The notes under the pieces were generated by a model that saw only the letters and a list, made by a program, of their open reading frames with translations, was not told the origin of the DNA and ran no database searches. Positions 1 through 7,747 of a stretch of 13,926 nucleotides of DNA are shown piece by piece (position 1 is the first letter of the stretch; each line of letters starts with the position of its first letter). The DNA is from CADCTM01 sp049671305 (lineage in GTDB: Bacteria; Cyanobacteriota; Cyanobacteriia; Cyanobacteriales; Coleofasciculaceae): the NCBI GenBank assembly GCA_049671305.1, contig JBATUR010000123.1, positions 1-13,926 on the forward strand, given 5' to 3'. Position numbers and translations under genes: made by a program.

Positions 1-1191
1 CCCCAAAACCTAGAAACCCAGCTATTCTGTATAAGCTGTGGCTCTGAGTTGCTCTTGGAAGGACGCTATCGAGTCACGTGTAAGTTAGGAAGTGGCGGTT
101 TTGGTAAAACTTATGAAGTCAGAGATAGCGAGGGCACACTCCAAGTCCTAAAAGTCTTAATTAATAATGATTCCAAGTATGTTGAACTCTTTCAGCGAGA
201 AGCTCAAATTCTGACACGCTTGAGGCATCAAGGCATTCCCAAAGCCCAATCTGATGGCTATTTCTTATTTTATTCTAGCAATAAACAACAACCATTACAC
301 TGTTTGGTAATGGAAAAAATTGAGGGATTAAACCTGCAACAATACATTCAAAAGCGGGGTAATCCTATTGATGAGAAAAGTGCAATTCGTTGGCTGGCTC
401 AGTTAGTAAATATCTTAGAAGCTGTACATAGCCAAAACTTTTTTCACCGCGATATTAAACCATCTAATATTATGCTAAAAGTTGATGGACAATTAGTTTT
501 AATTGACTTTGGCACGGCGCGAGAAATCACAGAAACTTTTGTAACCAAACAAGCTTCTGGTCAAGTTACAGGAGTAATTTCAGCAGGTTACACACCCTCT
601 GAGCAATTCAATGGTCAAGCTGTGCCACAATCTGATTTTTTTGCTTTGGGACGTACTTTTATTTTTCTCTTAACTAGCAAAGATCCCAATCAATTTTATA
701 ACTTTCAAACTGATGAATTGTCTTGGCGTGAAGCAGTTCCTCATTTATCTCAACAATTTGGCGATTTTATTGACCGTCTTATGGCACGTTTTCCCCATCA
801 GCGTCCTCAAAATACTCAAGAAATTTTGCAGAAGTTAGAACAACTCACCGACACTTTAGAGCAAACCCAAACAGGCTCACCGCCCACACAGCAGATTACT
901 TCAGCAAGGGCTGCATCAACAGCTTACACACCTAACACCGCACCCATAAACCCAGCTACAGAGCCATTTGTTGCCTCAACATCATCTAATCAATCTAAAC
1001 TTGATCCCAATTTTATTAAACGTTGCAAACAAGAACTTGCAGAATTAATTGGACCAATTTCTGCGATTATTTGTCAACGCACACTTGCCAAAAATCCAGG
1101 ACTTTCACCAACAGAGCTTGTAGAATCTATAGCAAAGCAAATTCCTAACCCCAAACAAGCAAGTGACTTTAAGAAGCGCTTACTTTCTTAG
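1..1191 (+). CDS. Serine/threonine protein kinase with N-terminal zinc-ribbon, 5' end outside window
   Basis: Eukaryotic-type (Hanks) kinase that phosphorylates Ser/Thr of unknown target proteins, probably cytoplasmic since no membrane segment is seen. The frame is open from base 1. The first in-window residues end in a CxxC (FCISCGS) directly before LLLEGRYRV, which is the second half of the zinc-ribbon that begins many cyanobacterial kinases, so the TTG at 49 is not the start. Counting from codon 1: Gly loop GSGGFG at 30-35, Lys51, catalytic HRDIKPSN with Asp151 and Asn156, DFG with Asp169, and GYTPSEQ in place of the APE motif. All catalytic residues are present, so it should be active. 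A Gln/Thr/Pro-rich linker (about 297-335) leads to a C-terminal module of about 60 residues (FIKRCKQELAELIGPISAII onward) of the kind seen at the C-terminus of other cyanobacterial kinases. It converges on the next gene with a 10-bp gap. Confidence 0.93.
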   Translation, partial: PQNLETQLFCISCGSELLLEGRYRVTCKLGSGGFGKTYEVRDSEGTLQVLKVLINNDSKYVELFQREAQILTRLRHQGIPKAQSDGYFLFYSSNKQQPLHCLVMEKIEGLNLQQYIQKRGNPIDEKSAIRWLAQLVNILEAVHSQNFFHRDIKPSNIMLKVDGQLVLIDFGTAREITETFVTKQASGQVTGVISAGYTPSEQFNGQAVPQSDFFALGRTFIFLLTSKDPNQFYNFQTDELSWREAVPHLSQQFGDFIDRLMARFPHQRPQNTQEILQKLEQLTDTLEQTQTGSPPTQQITSARAASTAYTPNTAPINPATEPFVASTSSNQSKLDPNFIKRCKQELAELIGPISAIICQRTLAKNPGLSPTELVESIAKQIPNPKQASDFKKRLLS

Positions 1192-1201
1192 TTATTGCTG
1201 A

Positions 1202-2104
1202 CTACTTTGACTCTGAATTAAGCATATTAAGTGCCATTTCTAAGCTGACTTTCATCCTATTAAGAGATGCCGCTAAAATGCCAATTTCATCATTTGCTGA
1301 ATGTTGAAATTCTCCATCTAGATCGCCTGTACTGACTTTTGTTGATAATTGAGCTATCTGTCTCAAAGGCTTAGTAACAGCCTTTTTAAGGAACAAGTTA
1401 ATTAGTAAAATTGCCAGTAAGAAAAAACCAGTCAAAATCCCAATCACTGATATTTGCAAACGTCTAGCGGCATCAAAAACCTGACTAGCTGGTGTAGAAA
1501 TAATTTTTGTCCCCACAACATCATTTAGTTTCCAATTAAAGCCATTTTTATTACCATAAGTTGCAATTAAACTTTTAGGTGCATCACTTGGATTACCATG
1601 ACAGCGTAAACAACTTTCTTCAGTAACAATATGAGGACGAGCAACATAAAAAATATCTCCACCGGGAAGAGAACGAAATCCAGTTAATTCTTTAATGTCC
1701 CGTTGCTTGCGAAAATCTTTAATGATTGTCTTCTCAAATTCGTCAGCCATATCTCGTGGATTTGTCGGATTTAAGACTGCTTCTTTGTAGAAAAAATCAC
1801 GATATTCCTCTTGTTTGCGAAAAATATCAAACACTTCACGAGCTGCATAACCAGGAAAAATTTGGGGTAAAAAATGATCTTCTGTTTCTATTCTAGGTAA
1901 TAGTTCTGGAGTAATTTGAGTATCACTATATTCACGAACTCCACTCATTGCTTCCATTAAAATAAAGGCTTTGGAAGCCACTACAGTCTTGGCATTTTGC
2001 TCCAAAATACTAGACAAGGCTAAACCACTGGCTAATACTATAGATAAGAAAATCACGATTAAAAGTAAATTGAGTTTAGCGCCTAATTTGAGATTTTTAA
2101 ACAT
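1202..2104 (-). CDS. Membrane sensor with periplasmic Tll0287-like (DUF3365) c-type haem domain and HAMP domain
   Basis: 300 residues: TM1 at about 11-33, a periplasmic domain at about 35-215, TM2 at 218-239 and a cytoplasmic HAMP domain at about 240-290, then a short tail. The periplasmic domain carries one c-type haem motif, CLRCH at 165-169, in the context of the Tll0287-like (DUF3365) family, also recognisable by PGYAAREVFD and PTNPRD. Covalent haem suits its periplasmic placement, where it could sense redox state, a gas or a small ligand. There is no kinase, cyclase or methyl-accepting domain after the HAMP, so any signal must pass to a partner. The CxxCH cysteines are the only cysteines in the protein. 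The ATG start is supported by a good AGGAG ribosome-binding site 7 nt upstream. It is divergent from the PhnD-like lipoprotein gene, which suggests joint function (inference). Confidence 0.88.
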   Translation of the reverse strand: MFKNLKLGAKLNLLLIVIFLSIVLASGLALSSILEQNAKTVVASKAFILMEAMSGVREYSDTQITPELLPRIETEDHFLPQIFPGYAAREVFDIFRKQEEYRDFFYKEAVLNPTNPRDMADEFEKTIIKDFRKQRDIKELTGFRSLPGGDIFYVARPHIVTEESCLRCHGNPSDAPKSLIATYGNKNGFNWKLNDVVGTKIISTPASQVFDAARRLQISVIGILTGFFLLAILLINLFLKKAVTKPLRQIAQLSTKVSTGDLDGEFQHSANDEIGILAASLNRMKVSLEMALNMLNSESK

Positions 2105-2111
2105 TTTTGAA

Positions 2112-2116
2112 CTCCT
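2112..2116 (-). promoter_or_regulatory. Ribosome-binding site of the haem/HAMP gene
   Basis: The - strand reads AGGAG, 7 nt before the ATG at 2104-2102. It is the clearest Shine-Dalgarno in the window, where most genes have weak or none, and it fixes this start. Confidence 0.7.
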
Positions 2117-2270
2117 GATAATTGCTAGATGATTGTCGAAATATCACTTGGAGCAGCTTGAAAGCGTAAAAGCCTACAGGTGTCATTAGCATTCATTTAG
2201 CTGTTCAGTTGAAACTTGATTAATTGCTCTCCGTCTTAATTTAAGCAAAAAAATCCTAAAAATACTACTT

Positions 2271-2287
2271 AGGTTTACTAAGGTTTA
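2271..2287 (+). repeat. Direct repeat AGGTTTA x2, 10-bp period, possible operator
   Basis: AGGTTTA occurs at 2271-2277 and again at 2281-2287, exactly 10 bp (about one helical turn) apart. The second copy abuts the candidate -35 element at 2288-2293. The placement is what a regulator site would have, but no named regulator is recognised, and chance is possible in AT-rich DNA. Confidence 0.35.
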
Positions 2288-2316
2288 TTTATATGCTTAG
2301 AATTGTGATGTATACT
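2288..2316 (+). promoter_or_regulatory. Candidate sigma-70-type promoter of the PhnD-like gene
   Basis: TTTATA (2288-2293, 4/6 match to the -35 consensus), a 17-bp spacer, then TATACT (2311-2316, 5/6 match to the -10). It would give a leader of roughly 47 nt before the ATG at 2370. It lies in the 265-bp divergent region (2105-2369), where nothing else with clear identity is seen. Background AT-richness limits confidence. Confidence 0.35.
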
Positions 2317-2369
2317 AAAATCCCAACTTGCTTTTAATTTAATATTCATTTAAAAATAATTTAATTATT

Positions 2370-3212
2370 ATGCTGACACGCCGTCTTTTGTTGTTCAATC
2401 TCGTATATCTAATTACAGCTTGTCAAACAGCAGAAAAACGGCGATTAGGCAAATTTATAGTAGGAGCCGTCACTTATGAAGACAATCAATCAAATCAGCG
2501 CTACTCCAGCTTTACCGATTATTTAGCTGCTACTCTCAAAACAATAGTAGAACTAGAGCCAACATTCAATGAAATCAGGGCTCTTGAAAAGATTAAACAG
2601 AAAGATTGGGCGCTAGTATTCGCACCGCCAGGATTAGCAGCAATTGCTATTTCTGAAGCACAATACTCACCCCTCTTTACTTTAGATGGCATTAAAAGTA
2701 CTCGTTCACTAATTTTAGTTCGCCAAGAAAGTTCATTCAAAAAACTAACTGACTTAGCCAACAAAGCAGTAGCTTTAGGTCAACCAGGTTCCGCCACCGA
2801 CTACTATCTCCCACTCTACGATCTCTATGGCTTAACATTAGCTCAAGTCCGTATTTCTCCCACGCCAAAAACAACTCTTAAGTGGCTAGATCAAGGAGAT
2901 ATTGCGGCAGGAGCCTTGTCATTAGCAGACTTTGATCGCTATCGTTTAGACTTTCCCAAAACCAAATTTAGGATTCTTTCTACGAATTCTGTTCCCCTTG
3001 GTTCACTTTTAGTAGCGCCAACGATAGAGCGAAATCAACAAGAACAAATTCGTAAAGCTTTAAAATTAGCTTCGCCTCAAATAATTGATGCTGCTGGCTA
3101 TATACCAAATGCTAAACCCTCCAATTATCAAGAATTAGTTAAAATAATAAATAAGGTTAGACCACTTGCCGAGCAGCTTAAAAATAAGCCTGTTTCTTTA
3201 TATTTTAAATAA
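2370..3212 (+). CDS. PhnD-type phosphate/phosphonate-like periplasmic-binding lipoprotein
   Basis: 280 residues. The N-terminus (MLTRRLLLFNLVYLITAC) is a lipoprotein signal peptide with lipobox ITAC and lipidated Cys18, so the mature protein should be membrane-anchored facing the periplasm. The rest is a type 2 periplasmic-binding fold of the PhnD family: the opening GAVTYE strand, DWALVFAPP where the family senses the ligand hinge, GQPGSATDYYLPLYDL matching the family's conserved 'GS-S--LP---L' segment, and GSLLVAP. Length is normal. No ATP-binding or permease gene is adjacent. Its neighbours are signalling proteins instead: the haem/HAMP protein (divergent) and the adenylate cyclase (convergent, 16-bp gap). 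A ligand-presenting role for a membrane sensor is therefore as likely as transport (inference). The ligand cannot be read from sequence. No Shine-Dalgarno is seen before the ATG. Confidence 0.85.
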   Translation: MLTRRLLLFNLVYLITACQTAEKRRLGKFIVGAVTYEDNQSNQRYSSFTDYLAATLKTIVELEPTFNEIRALEKIKQKDWALVFAPPGLAAIAISEAQYSPLFTLDGIKSTRSLILVRQESSFKKLTDLANKAVALGQPGSATDYYLPLYDLYGLTLAQVRISPTPKTTLKWLDQGDIAAGALSLADFDRYRLDFPKTKFRILSTNSVPLGSLLVAPTIERNQQEQIRKALKLASPQIIDAAGYIPNAKPSNYQELVKIINKVRPLAEQLKNKPVSLYFK

Positions 3213-3228
3213 GCAATTAATCACCCGA

Positions 3229-6200
3229 CTAAAAAGAATTAATTCTACCTTTAAGAAAATATGTAACCATCTCTCCTTTACCTTTTACTTGAATAGTTCC
3301 TCGCTTTTCAAAGACGAATTTATGACGTAATCGCTCATAAGTATCAGCAGTAACTTGGATACAATCTGGTATTCCTAATGATTCCATACGTGATGCCGTA
3401 TTTACAGTGTCGCCCCACAAATCATAAATAAACTTATTAAGACCAATTACCCCGGCAACAACAGGACCACAACTAATGCCAATGCGAATGCGGAATGGTT
3501 GACCATCATCTTGCTTAAAATCATTAATAGCTTGTTGCATATCCAATGCCATTTGAGCGATCGCTTCTACATGATCAGATCGAGGTGTTGGCAACCCTCC
3601 AACCACCATATAAGCATCACCAATTGTCTTAATCTTTTCCAAGCCAAGTCGTTGTGCTAATCGGTCAAAAGTTGAGAATATTTCATTAAGTTGTTTAACT
3701 AATTCATGAGGAGAAATTTGACCAGAAAGTTGAGTAAAACTAACTAAATCAGCAAACAAAACCGTAACTTCTTCAAAACTATCGGCAATTGTATGTTCGT
3801 CTTGTTTCAAACGTTCGGCGATCGCTTCTGGTAAAATATTCAGTAACAAACGATCCGATTGTTCTTGAGCAGTACGAGCAAATGAATAAAGTTCAGCTTG
3901 ACTAATTGCGATCGCTACTTGATCTGCCACAGCTTGCACAAGTTCTACCTCTCTCTTCACCCAGAGGCGGAGACTGCTACAATGAGCGCAATAAAGTACA
4001 CCAATGCTATCAACACCAACCTTAATCGGTATCGATAAAAAAGCAGCAATACCCATCGTCGCCAAAAAATGCTGCTCCATCGGATCTTCCAAAGTTCTTA
4101 TATCATGACTTAACCTAATATTCATCAGAGAAAGCTCTGCCAAAAACGCATTGGGATCAGAAACAAAACTACCCAAAGGATAGCGCCCCACATGACTCGG
4201 TAACTCTGAATTCTTAGATTCCTTCACCGTTTCCCAATAAGGTTCAGGTGAAAAGTGGAACCACATAAAGTGACAACGATCAATTTCTAACAAACTACGA
4301 ATTTCATGAACCGCCGTTTCTAAAATCTGATCTAGATCAAGAGAATTACGAATTGCTTTCGTTAAACGATTTTGTAACTCTTCTTGTTTAGCCAATTCTC
4401 GATACTTTGCTTCCGACAGACGCAAAATCTCCTCAGCTTGCTTGCGCTGCGTAATATCCGTTGTTACCGCCAACAGATATAGCTCATTTTCCAAATTAAC
4501 AACTTCCGCCGAAAGTAAACCAACAACAATTTCACCAGACTTCTTACAAAACTCAAATTCTAAAGAATGAATTGACCCATGCTCTCGCAAAATTTCCCTA
4601 ATTTTTGTCCGCTCTTCCGGTTGTGCCCAAATTCCCAAATCAGCAGTAGTCCGCCCAATTACTTCCTCACGAGAATAACCAGAAGCCCGTAAAAAGCTTT
4701 CATTCACTTCAATAAATTTTCCCTCTTCCAAGGTACTAATAGTAATGAAATCAGGTGAAGAACGAAACGCCTTAGAAAACTTTTCTTCAGAAGTTTTTAA
4801 TGCCGCTTCGGCTCGTTTGCGGTCAGTAATATCCCGTACAATAATCAATGCTTCCTCTGCTCCACAAGGCACAATTCGTGACTCTTCATAGCGAATTTCT
4901 TCCTCAATTAAAAGTTGATATTCATGAACTTGGATTTGTCCACTAACCAAAGCTTGCTGCACAGCTTCAAGGCGTCTTGAAGCTACTTCCGGTGGCAAAA
5001 CTTCAAACACACTTCTACCCACAACTTGAGCTGCAGGCACAAGCGATGTCGTATTCAAAGAAGGCAAAAAGTCTAAGAAAATCCCATCCCGACTGACCAC
5101 CATCATAATGTCAGGAATCGCCGCCAGTAGACTACGATTAATCGCTTCACTTTGCCGCAATGCCGCTTCCGATTGCTTGCGCTCCATCTCCGCTGCCGCT
5201 CGTGCCGCAAAAACCTCCAAAATCGCCTTTTTATGCGAACTATCCGACATCGGCTGCACATCCATCACCGCCAAATGACCTAAAAGCTTGCCATTCGTAT
5301 TATGCAAAGGAATTCCTAAATAACTTTGGGCGCTCATTGTCAGCACTTGCTCTTCAGGAAATAAACTTGGCAACTGTTCGCTGTAGCATTGGCTGCCATT
5401 CCGCATCACCTGCTGGCAAGGCGTGCCCTTCAAGTCATACTCAAAATTGTCCCCAAAGCCTGTACCGAGCCAAAAAGCGATCGTGCGAACACGAGTAGCT
5501 GAGGCATCTGTACACTCGCTAATTAAGGCATAACGTACCTGTAGAGCCGTGGCAAGTGAAGCAACCAAAGAACGAAAAAAATCATTACCAGTAACCGAAG
5601 CCGTACCTTGAACAATTGAACGCAATGTTTGCTCTGAGCGCCGCCGCTCCAAAATTTCATCTCGCAACTGAGTATTCGCTTCTCTTAATAACCCTGTGCG
5701 TTGCTCAACCCGAACCTCCAAATCAACTTTAGCTGCTTGCAAAGCGGCGAAAGATTGTTGTAATTGCTCTGCCATTTGCCGAAATGACTGGGCTAGCACT
5801 CTAACTTCAGTGGCATGAGCATTTGGTATAGTTTGGTTCCATTCCCCCTGTGAAAGCGCCACCGCCGTCTTACTTAATTGCAAAATAGGGCGAGTTATCC
5901 AGCGCGAAGTGAGGATACCAATACCTGTGGCGATCGCTAAAGCCACCAAACATAACAAAATTGTGGTGCGAGTATTAGCATTAATTTGTCCCATAAACTC
6001 TGCTTCTGGCACAACCACCACAATCAGCCAGTTCAAATTATTACTATCAGAAAATGGTACTACTTGCACAAGTTGCCGTTGACCTAAAAGAAAAAACTCT
6101 AAAGGTCGGCTATTCTTAATTTGCTTCAAATCCTGATTTTGATTCAAATACTTGGCAGTGGCACGAATTAAAGGATCTTCAACATCTGTTGCCTTAATTT

Positions 6201-7023
6201 GTTCAATTGCACCGTTTTTGATCATAAATGGCTTTTGAGTTGTCGAACTTGCCACCAAACGTCCCGAATGTTCAATGATAAAAACCTTTCCAGATTTACC
6301 GATTTTTAACTGTCGCAAAAACTCGCCAATTTCCACAAGCACCAAGTCAACGCCCACTACTCCACGCAACACCCGCGTCTTGTCATAAATCGGTTGAGCT
6401 AAAGTAATCGTCAGTCGAGGATTATTAAAGTCTGAATAAATAGGACTCCAAGCCGGTAAGGTGGTTTTTTCTATCTGTTTGTACCAAGGGCGCCGTCTAG
6501 GATCATAATCTGCTCCCTCAGTGATTAAATTCGTCGGGTTTCCCTTGTCATCATGATCGTAGCGATAGTATTTTCCACCCGTAGATTTACCCGCACGAGA
6601 AATCTGCCAAGTACCATTGTCAAGATAGGCAAGTCCGGTGAATTCTCCTTGATTTGTACCAAAATAAATACTCGATACTCTTCCTGACTCAAACAAAAAC
6701 CTTTGTCTCCAATAGTGGCGAGTTAGATTATCGGTTTCTGGTTGATATTGCTCCGACTCGATCGCATCAGCGTTAATTTGATTGAGTAAGTGAGGCACTT
6801 TCAGGTAATCTCGAAGTCTCTGCTGGAGCCTAGCCACAACTTCTTTGCGTAACTCAATAGTCACCTCATTAACAGCTAGCTGCCCGTTGCGTAGCGATAG
6901 CCAGCCAGTTAAACCAACTATGGCAGAGATTTGCACCACAAAAGGCACAATTAGCAAAGCACGCAGTGGCACTTTGGAGGTAAGCTGTTGGGCTTGATTA
7001 GTTATAGATCTTAGTAATGTCAT
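3229..7023 (-). CDS. Class III adenylate cyclase, dCache-HAMP-GAF-PAS-PAS-GAF-cyclase
   Basis: 1264 residues, making cAMP from ATP at the inner membrane. Order: TM1 (about 20-44), extracellular dCache_1 (about 45-350), TM2 (353-373), HAMP and coiled coil (about 374-470), GAF1 (about 480-620), PAS1 (about 631-740), PAS2 (about 749-865), GAF2 (about 887-1050), cyclase domain (about 1083-1255). Metal-binding aspartates are Asp1092 (LFADLVSFT) and Asp1136 (GDAYM), 44 residues apart as in active class III enzymes. Lys1132 (EKIKTIGD) and Asp1201 (YDLWGD) are the adenine-selecting pair, where guanylate cyclases have Glu/Cys. Asn1208 and Arg1212 complete the site. The enzyme is therefore predicted to be an active adenylate cyclase. 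The dCache keeps Tyr173, Arg178, Trp180, Tyr181, Tyr196, Asp198 and Asp226, the amino-acid-binding pattern known from PctA-like receptors. GAF2 resembles a cyanobacteriochrome GAF but lacks the bilin cysteine (Met982). It carries four HIP1 sites. Confidence 0.93.
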   Translation of the reverse strand: MTLLRSITNQAQQLTSKVPLRALLIVPFVVQISAIVGLTGWLSLRNGQLAVNEVTIELRKEVVARLQQRLRDYLKVPHLLNQINADAIESEQYQPETDNLTRHYWRQRFLFESGRVSSIYFGTNQGEFTGLAYLDNGTWQISRAGKSTGGKYYRYDHDDKGNPTNLITEGADYDPRRRPWYKQIEKTTLPAWSPIYSDFNNPRLTITLAQPIYDKTRVLRGVVGVDLVLVEIGEFLRQLKIGKSGKVFIIEHSGRLVASSTTQKPFMIKNGAIEQIKATDVEDPLIRATAKYLNQNQDLKQIKNSRPLEFFLLGQRQLVQVVPFSDSNNLNWLIVVVVPEAEFMGQINANTRTTILLCLVALAIATGIGILTSRWITRPILQLSKTAVALSQGEWNQTIPNAHATEVRVLAQSFRQMAEQLQQSFAALQAAKVDLEVRVEQRTGLLREANTQLRDEILERRRSEQTLRSIVQGTASVTGNDFFRSLVASLATALQVRYALISECTDASATRVRTIAFWLGTGFGDNFEYDLKGTPCQQVMRNGSQCYSEQLPSLFPEEQVLTMSAQSYLGIPLHNTNGKLLGHLAVMDVQPMSDSSHKKAILEVFAARAAAEMERKQSEAALRQSEAINRSLLAAIPDIMMVVSRDGIFLDFLPSLNTTSLVPAAQVVGRSVFEVLPPEVASRRLEAVQQALVSGQIQVHEYQLLIEEEIRYEESRIVPCGAEEALIIVRDITDRKRAEAALKTSEEKFSKAFRSSPDFITISTLEEGKFIEVNESFLRASGYSREEVIGRTTADLGIWAQPEERTKIREILREHGSIHSLEFEFCKKSGEIVVGLLSAEVVNLENELYLLAVTTDITQRKQAEEILRLSEAKYRELAKQEELQNRLTKAIRNSLDLDQILETAVHEIRSLLEIDRCHFMWFHFSPEPYWETVKESKNSELPSHVGRYPLGSFVSDPNAFLAELSLMNIRLSHDIRTLEDPMEQHFLATMGIAAFLSIPIKVGVDSIGVLYCAHCSSLRLWVKREVELVQAVADQVAIAISQAELYSFARTAQEQSDRLLLNILPEAIAERLKQDEHTIADSFEEVTVLFADLVSFTQLSGQISPHELVKQLNEIFSTFDRLAQRLGLEKIKTIGDAYMVVGGLPTPRSDHVEAIAQMALDMQQAINDFKQDDGQPFRIRIGISCGPVVAGVIGLNKFIYDLWGDTVNTASRMESLGIPDCIQVTADTYERLRHKFVFEKRGTIQVKGKGEMVTYFLKGRINSF

Positions 7024-7119
7024 AGTGCTGCATCACCTAAAGCTCGACTTATCGCCAAGCTATTAACCATTGGCTTGACTGTTTACAAATGTCTGCTGAA
7101 TCAAACCTGCTTCCACAGC

Positions 7120-7147
7120 TTGTCCTGGACAGAGCAAAGCTTATAAT
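7120..7147 (+). promoter_or_regulatory. Promoter of the PPC-domain gene
   Basis: TTGTCC (7120-7125, 4/6 match to -35), a 16-bp spacer and a perfect TATAAT (7142-7147). Transcription would begin near 7154. This lies downstream of an in-frame ATG at 7089, so that codon cannot be the start if the promoter is used. Starts at 7161 or 7179 remain. Confidence 0.55.
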
Positions 7148-7178
7148 TGACCCGTCTAGCATGAATAACAGATCTTAT

Positions 7179-7631
7179 ATGACTAAAGCCTTTGCTGCTC
7201 GGTTTAGCTTTGTTTCACTACTTGGAACAACTTTTTTAGCCGTGAGCTTAACTGCGGCAGCAGCGAGCGCACAGAATCAACTATACAATCCGATTCCTCT
7301 GCCTCCTAGTAATGAAGTTTCTGACACCCTAACTGAGAGAGATATTCCTATTGAAAAAGGAGGCTTTGCCCGCGATTATGCGATTAATTTAAAAGCAGGT
7401 GACCAAATAGCGATTGATTTGTCTTCAGAAAATTTTGATACTATTGTCTCTCTCCTTGCTGCTGATGGTTCTACTGTTGGCGAAAATGATGATGGACCTG
7501 ATGGCAGCACTAATTCTTTATTATTTACCCGAATTGCCCAAACGGGTAAGTATACGGTTCGGGTTCGGGCTTTTGGGGCAACGGGTGGTGGTGCTTTTAA
7601 GCTGAAGCTAACGCGACTCAAACCGCTTTAA
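7179..7631 (+). CDS. Secreted PPC-domain (pre-peptidase C-terminal) protein
   Basis: 150 residues from this start. A signal peptide (MTKAFAARFSFVSLLGTTF and on to the AAAASAQ cleavage site) is followed by about 115 residues of one PPC (bacterial pre-peptidase C-terminal) beta-sandwich. It shows the family's order: a strand with RDYAINLKAGDQIAIDL, then SENFDTIVSLLAADGSTVGENDD with its acidic turn, and the closing TGKYTVRVRAFG. PPC domains usually trail secreted peptidases; here the domain stands alone with no catalytic domain, so a binding or stabilising role outside the cytoplasm is likely (inference). In-frame ATGs exist at 7089, 7161 and 7179. The TATAAT at 7142-7147 argues against 7089, and 7179 leaves a 25-nt leader and a compact signal peptide, though 7161 is also possible. 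It converges on cobS. Confidence 0.82.
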   Translation: MTKAFAARFSFVSLLGTTFLAVSLTAAAASAQNQLYNPIPLPPSNEVSDTLTERDIPIEKGGFARDYAINLKAGDQIAIDLSSENFDTIVSLLAADGSTVGENDDGPDGSTNSLLFTRIAQTGKYTVRVRAFGATGGGAFKLKLTRLKPL

Positions 7632-7747
7632 GTATTGTAGAGACGTTCCGCCGGAACGTCTCTCTACACCCTGGATAAACATTTAAAGGAGATGCATAGA
7701 GGGGATTTATCGGTAAATAGTGTAGAGCCGGAACGTCTCTACAATAC
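7632..7747. repeat. 19-bp perfect inverted repeat around a hairpin-forming short element
   Basis: GTATTGTAGAGACGTTCCG at 7632-7650 is the exact reverse complement of 7729-7747. Inside, 7637-7650 pairs with 7651-7667 as a nearly loopless hairpin with a 2-nt bulge. The GTAGAGACGTTCC/GGAACGTCTCTAC core is a type of short dispersed palindrome common between cyanobacterial genes (recognised from general knowledge, not searched). There is no T-run after the hairpin, so it is not a standard intrinsic terminator, although it sits between two convergent genes. Confidence 0.75.

Noticed and set aside
2519..2764. 81-codon - strand frame inside the PhnD-like gene
   Set aside because: It lies wholly within a well-supported gene on the other strand and has no family resemblance.
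5160..5498. 112-codon + strand frame inside the cyclase gene
   Set aside because: It is antisense to the GAF1/PAS region. Its Pro/Ser-rich composition is the mirror of the real coding strand.
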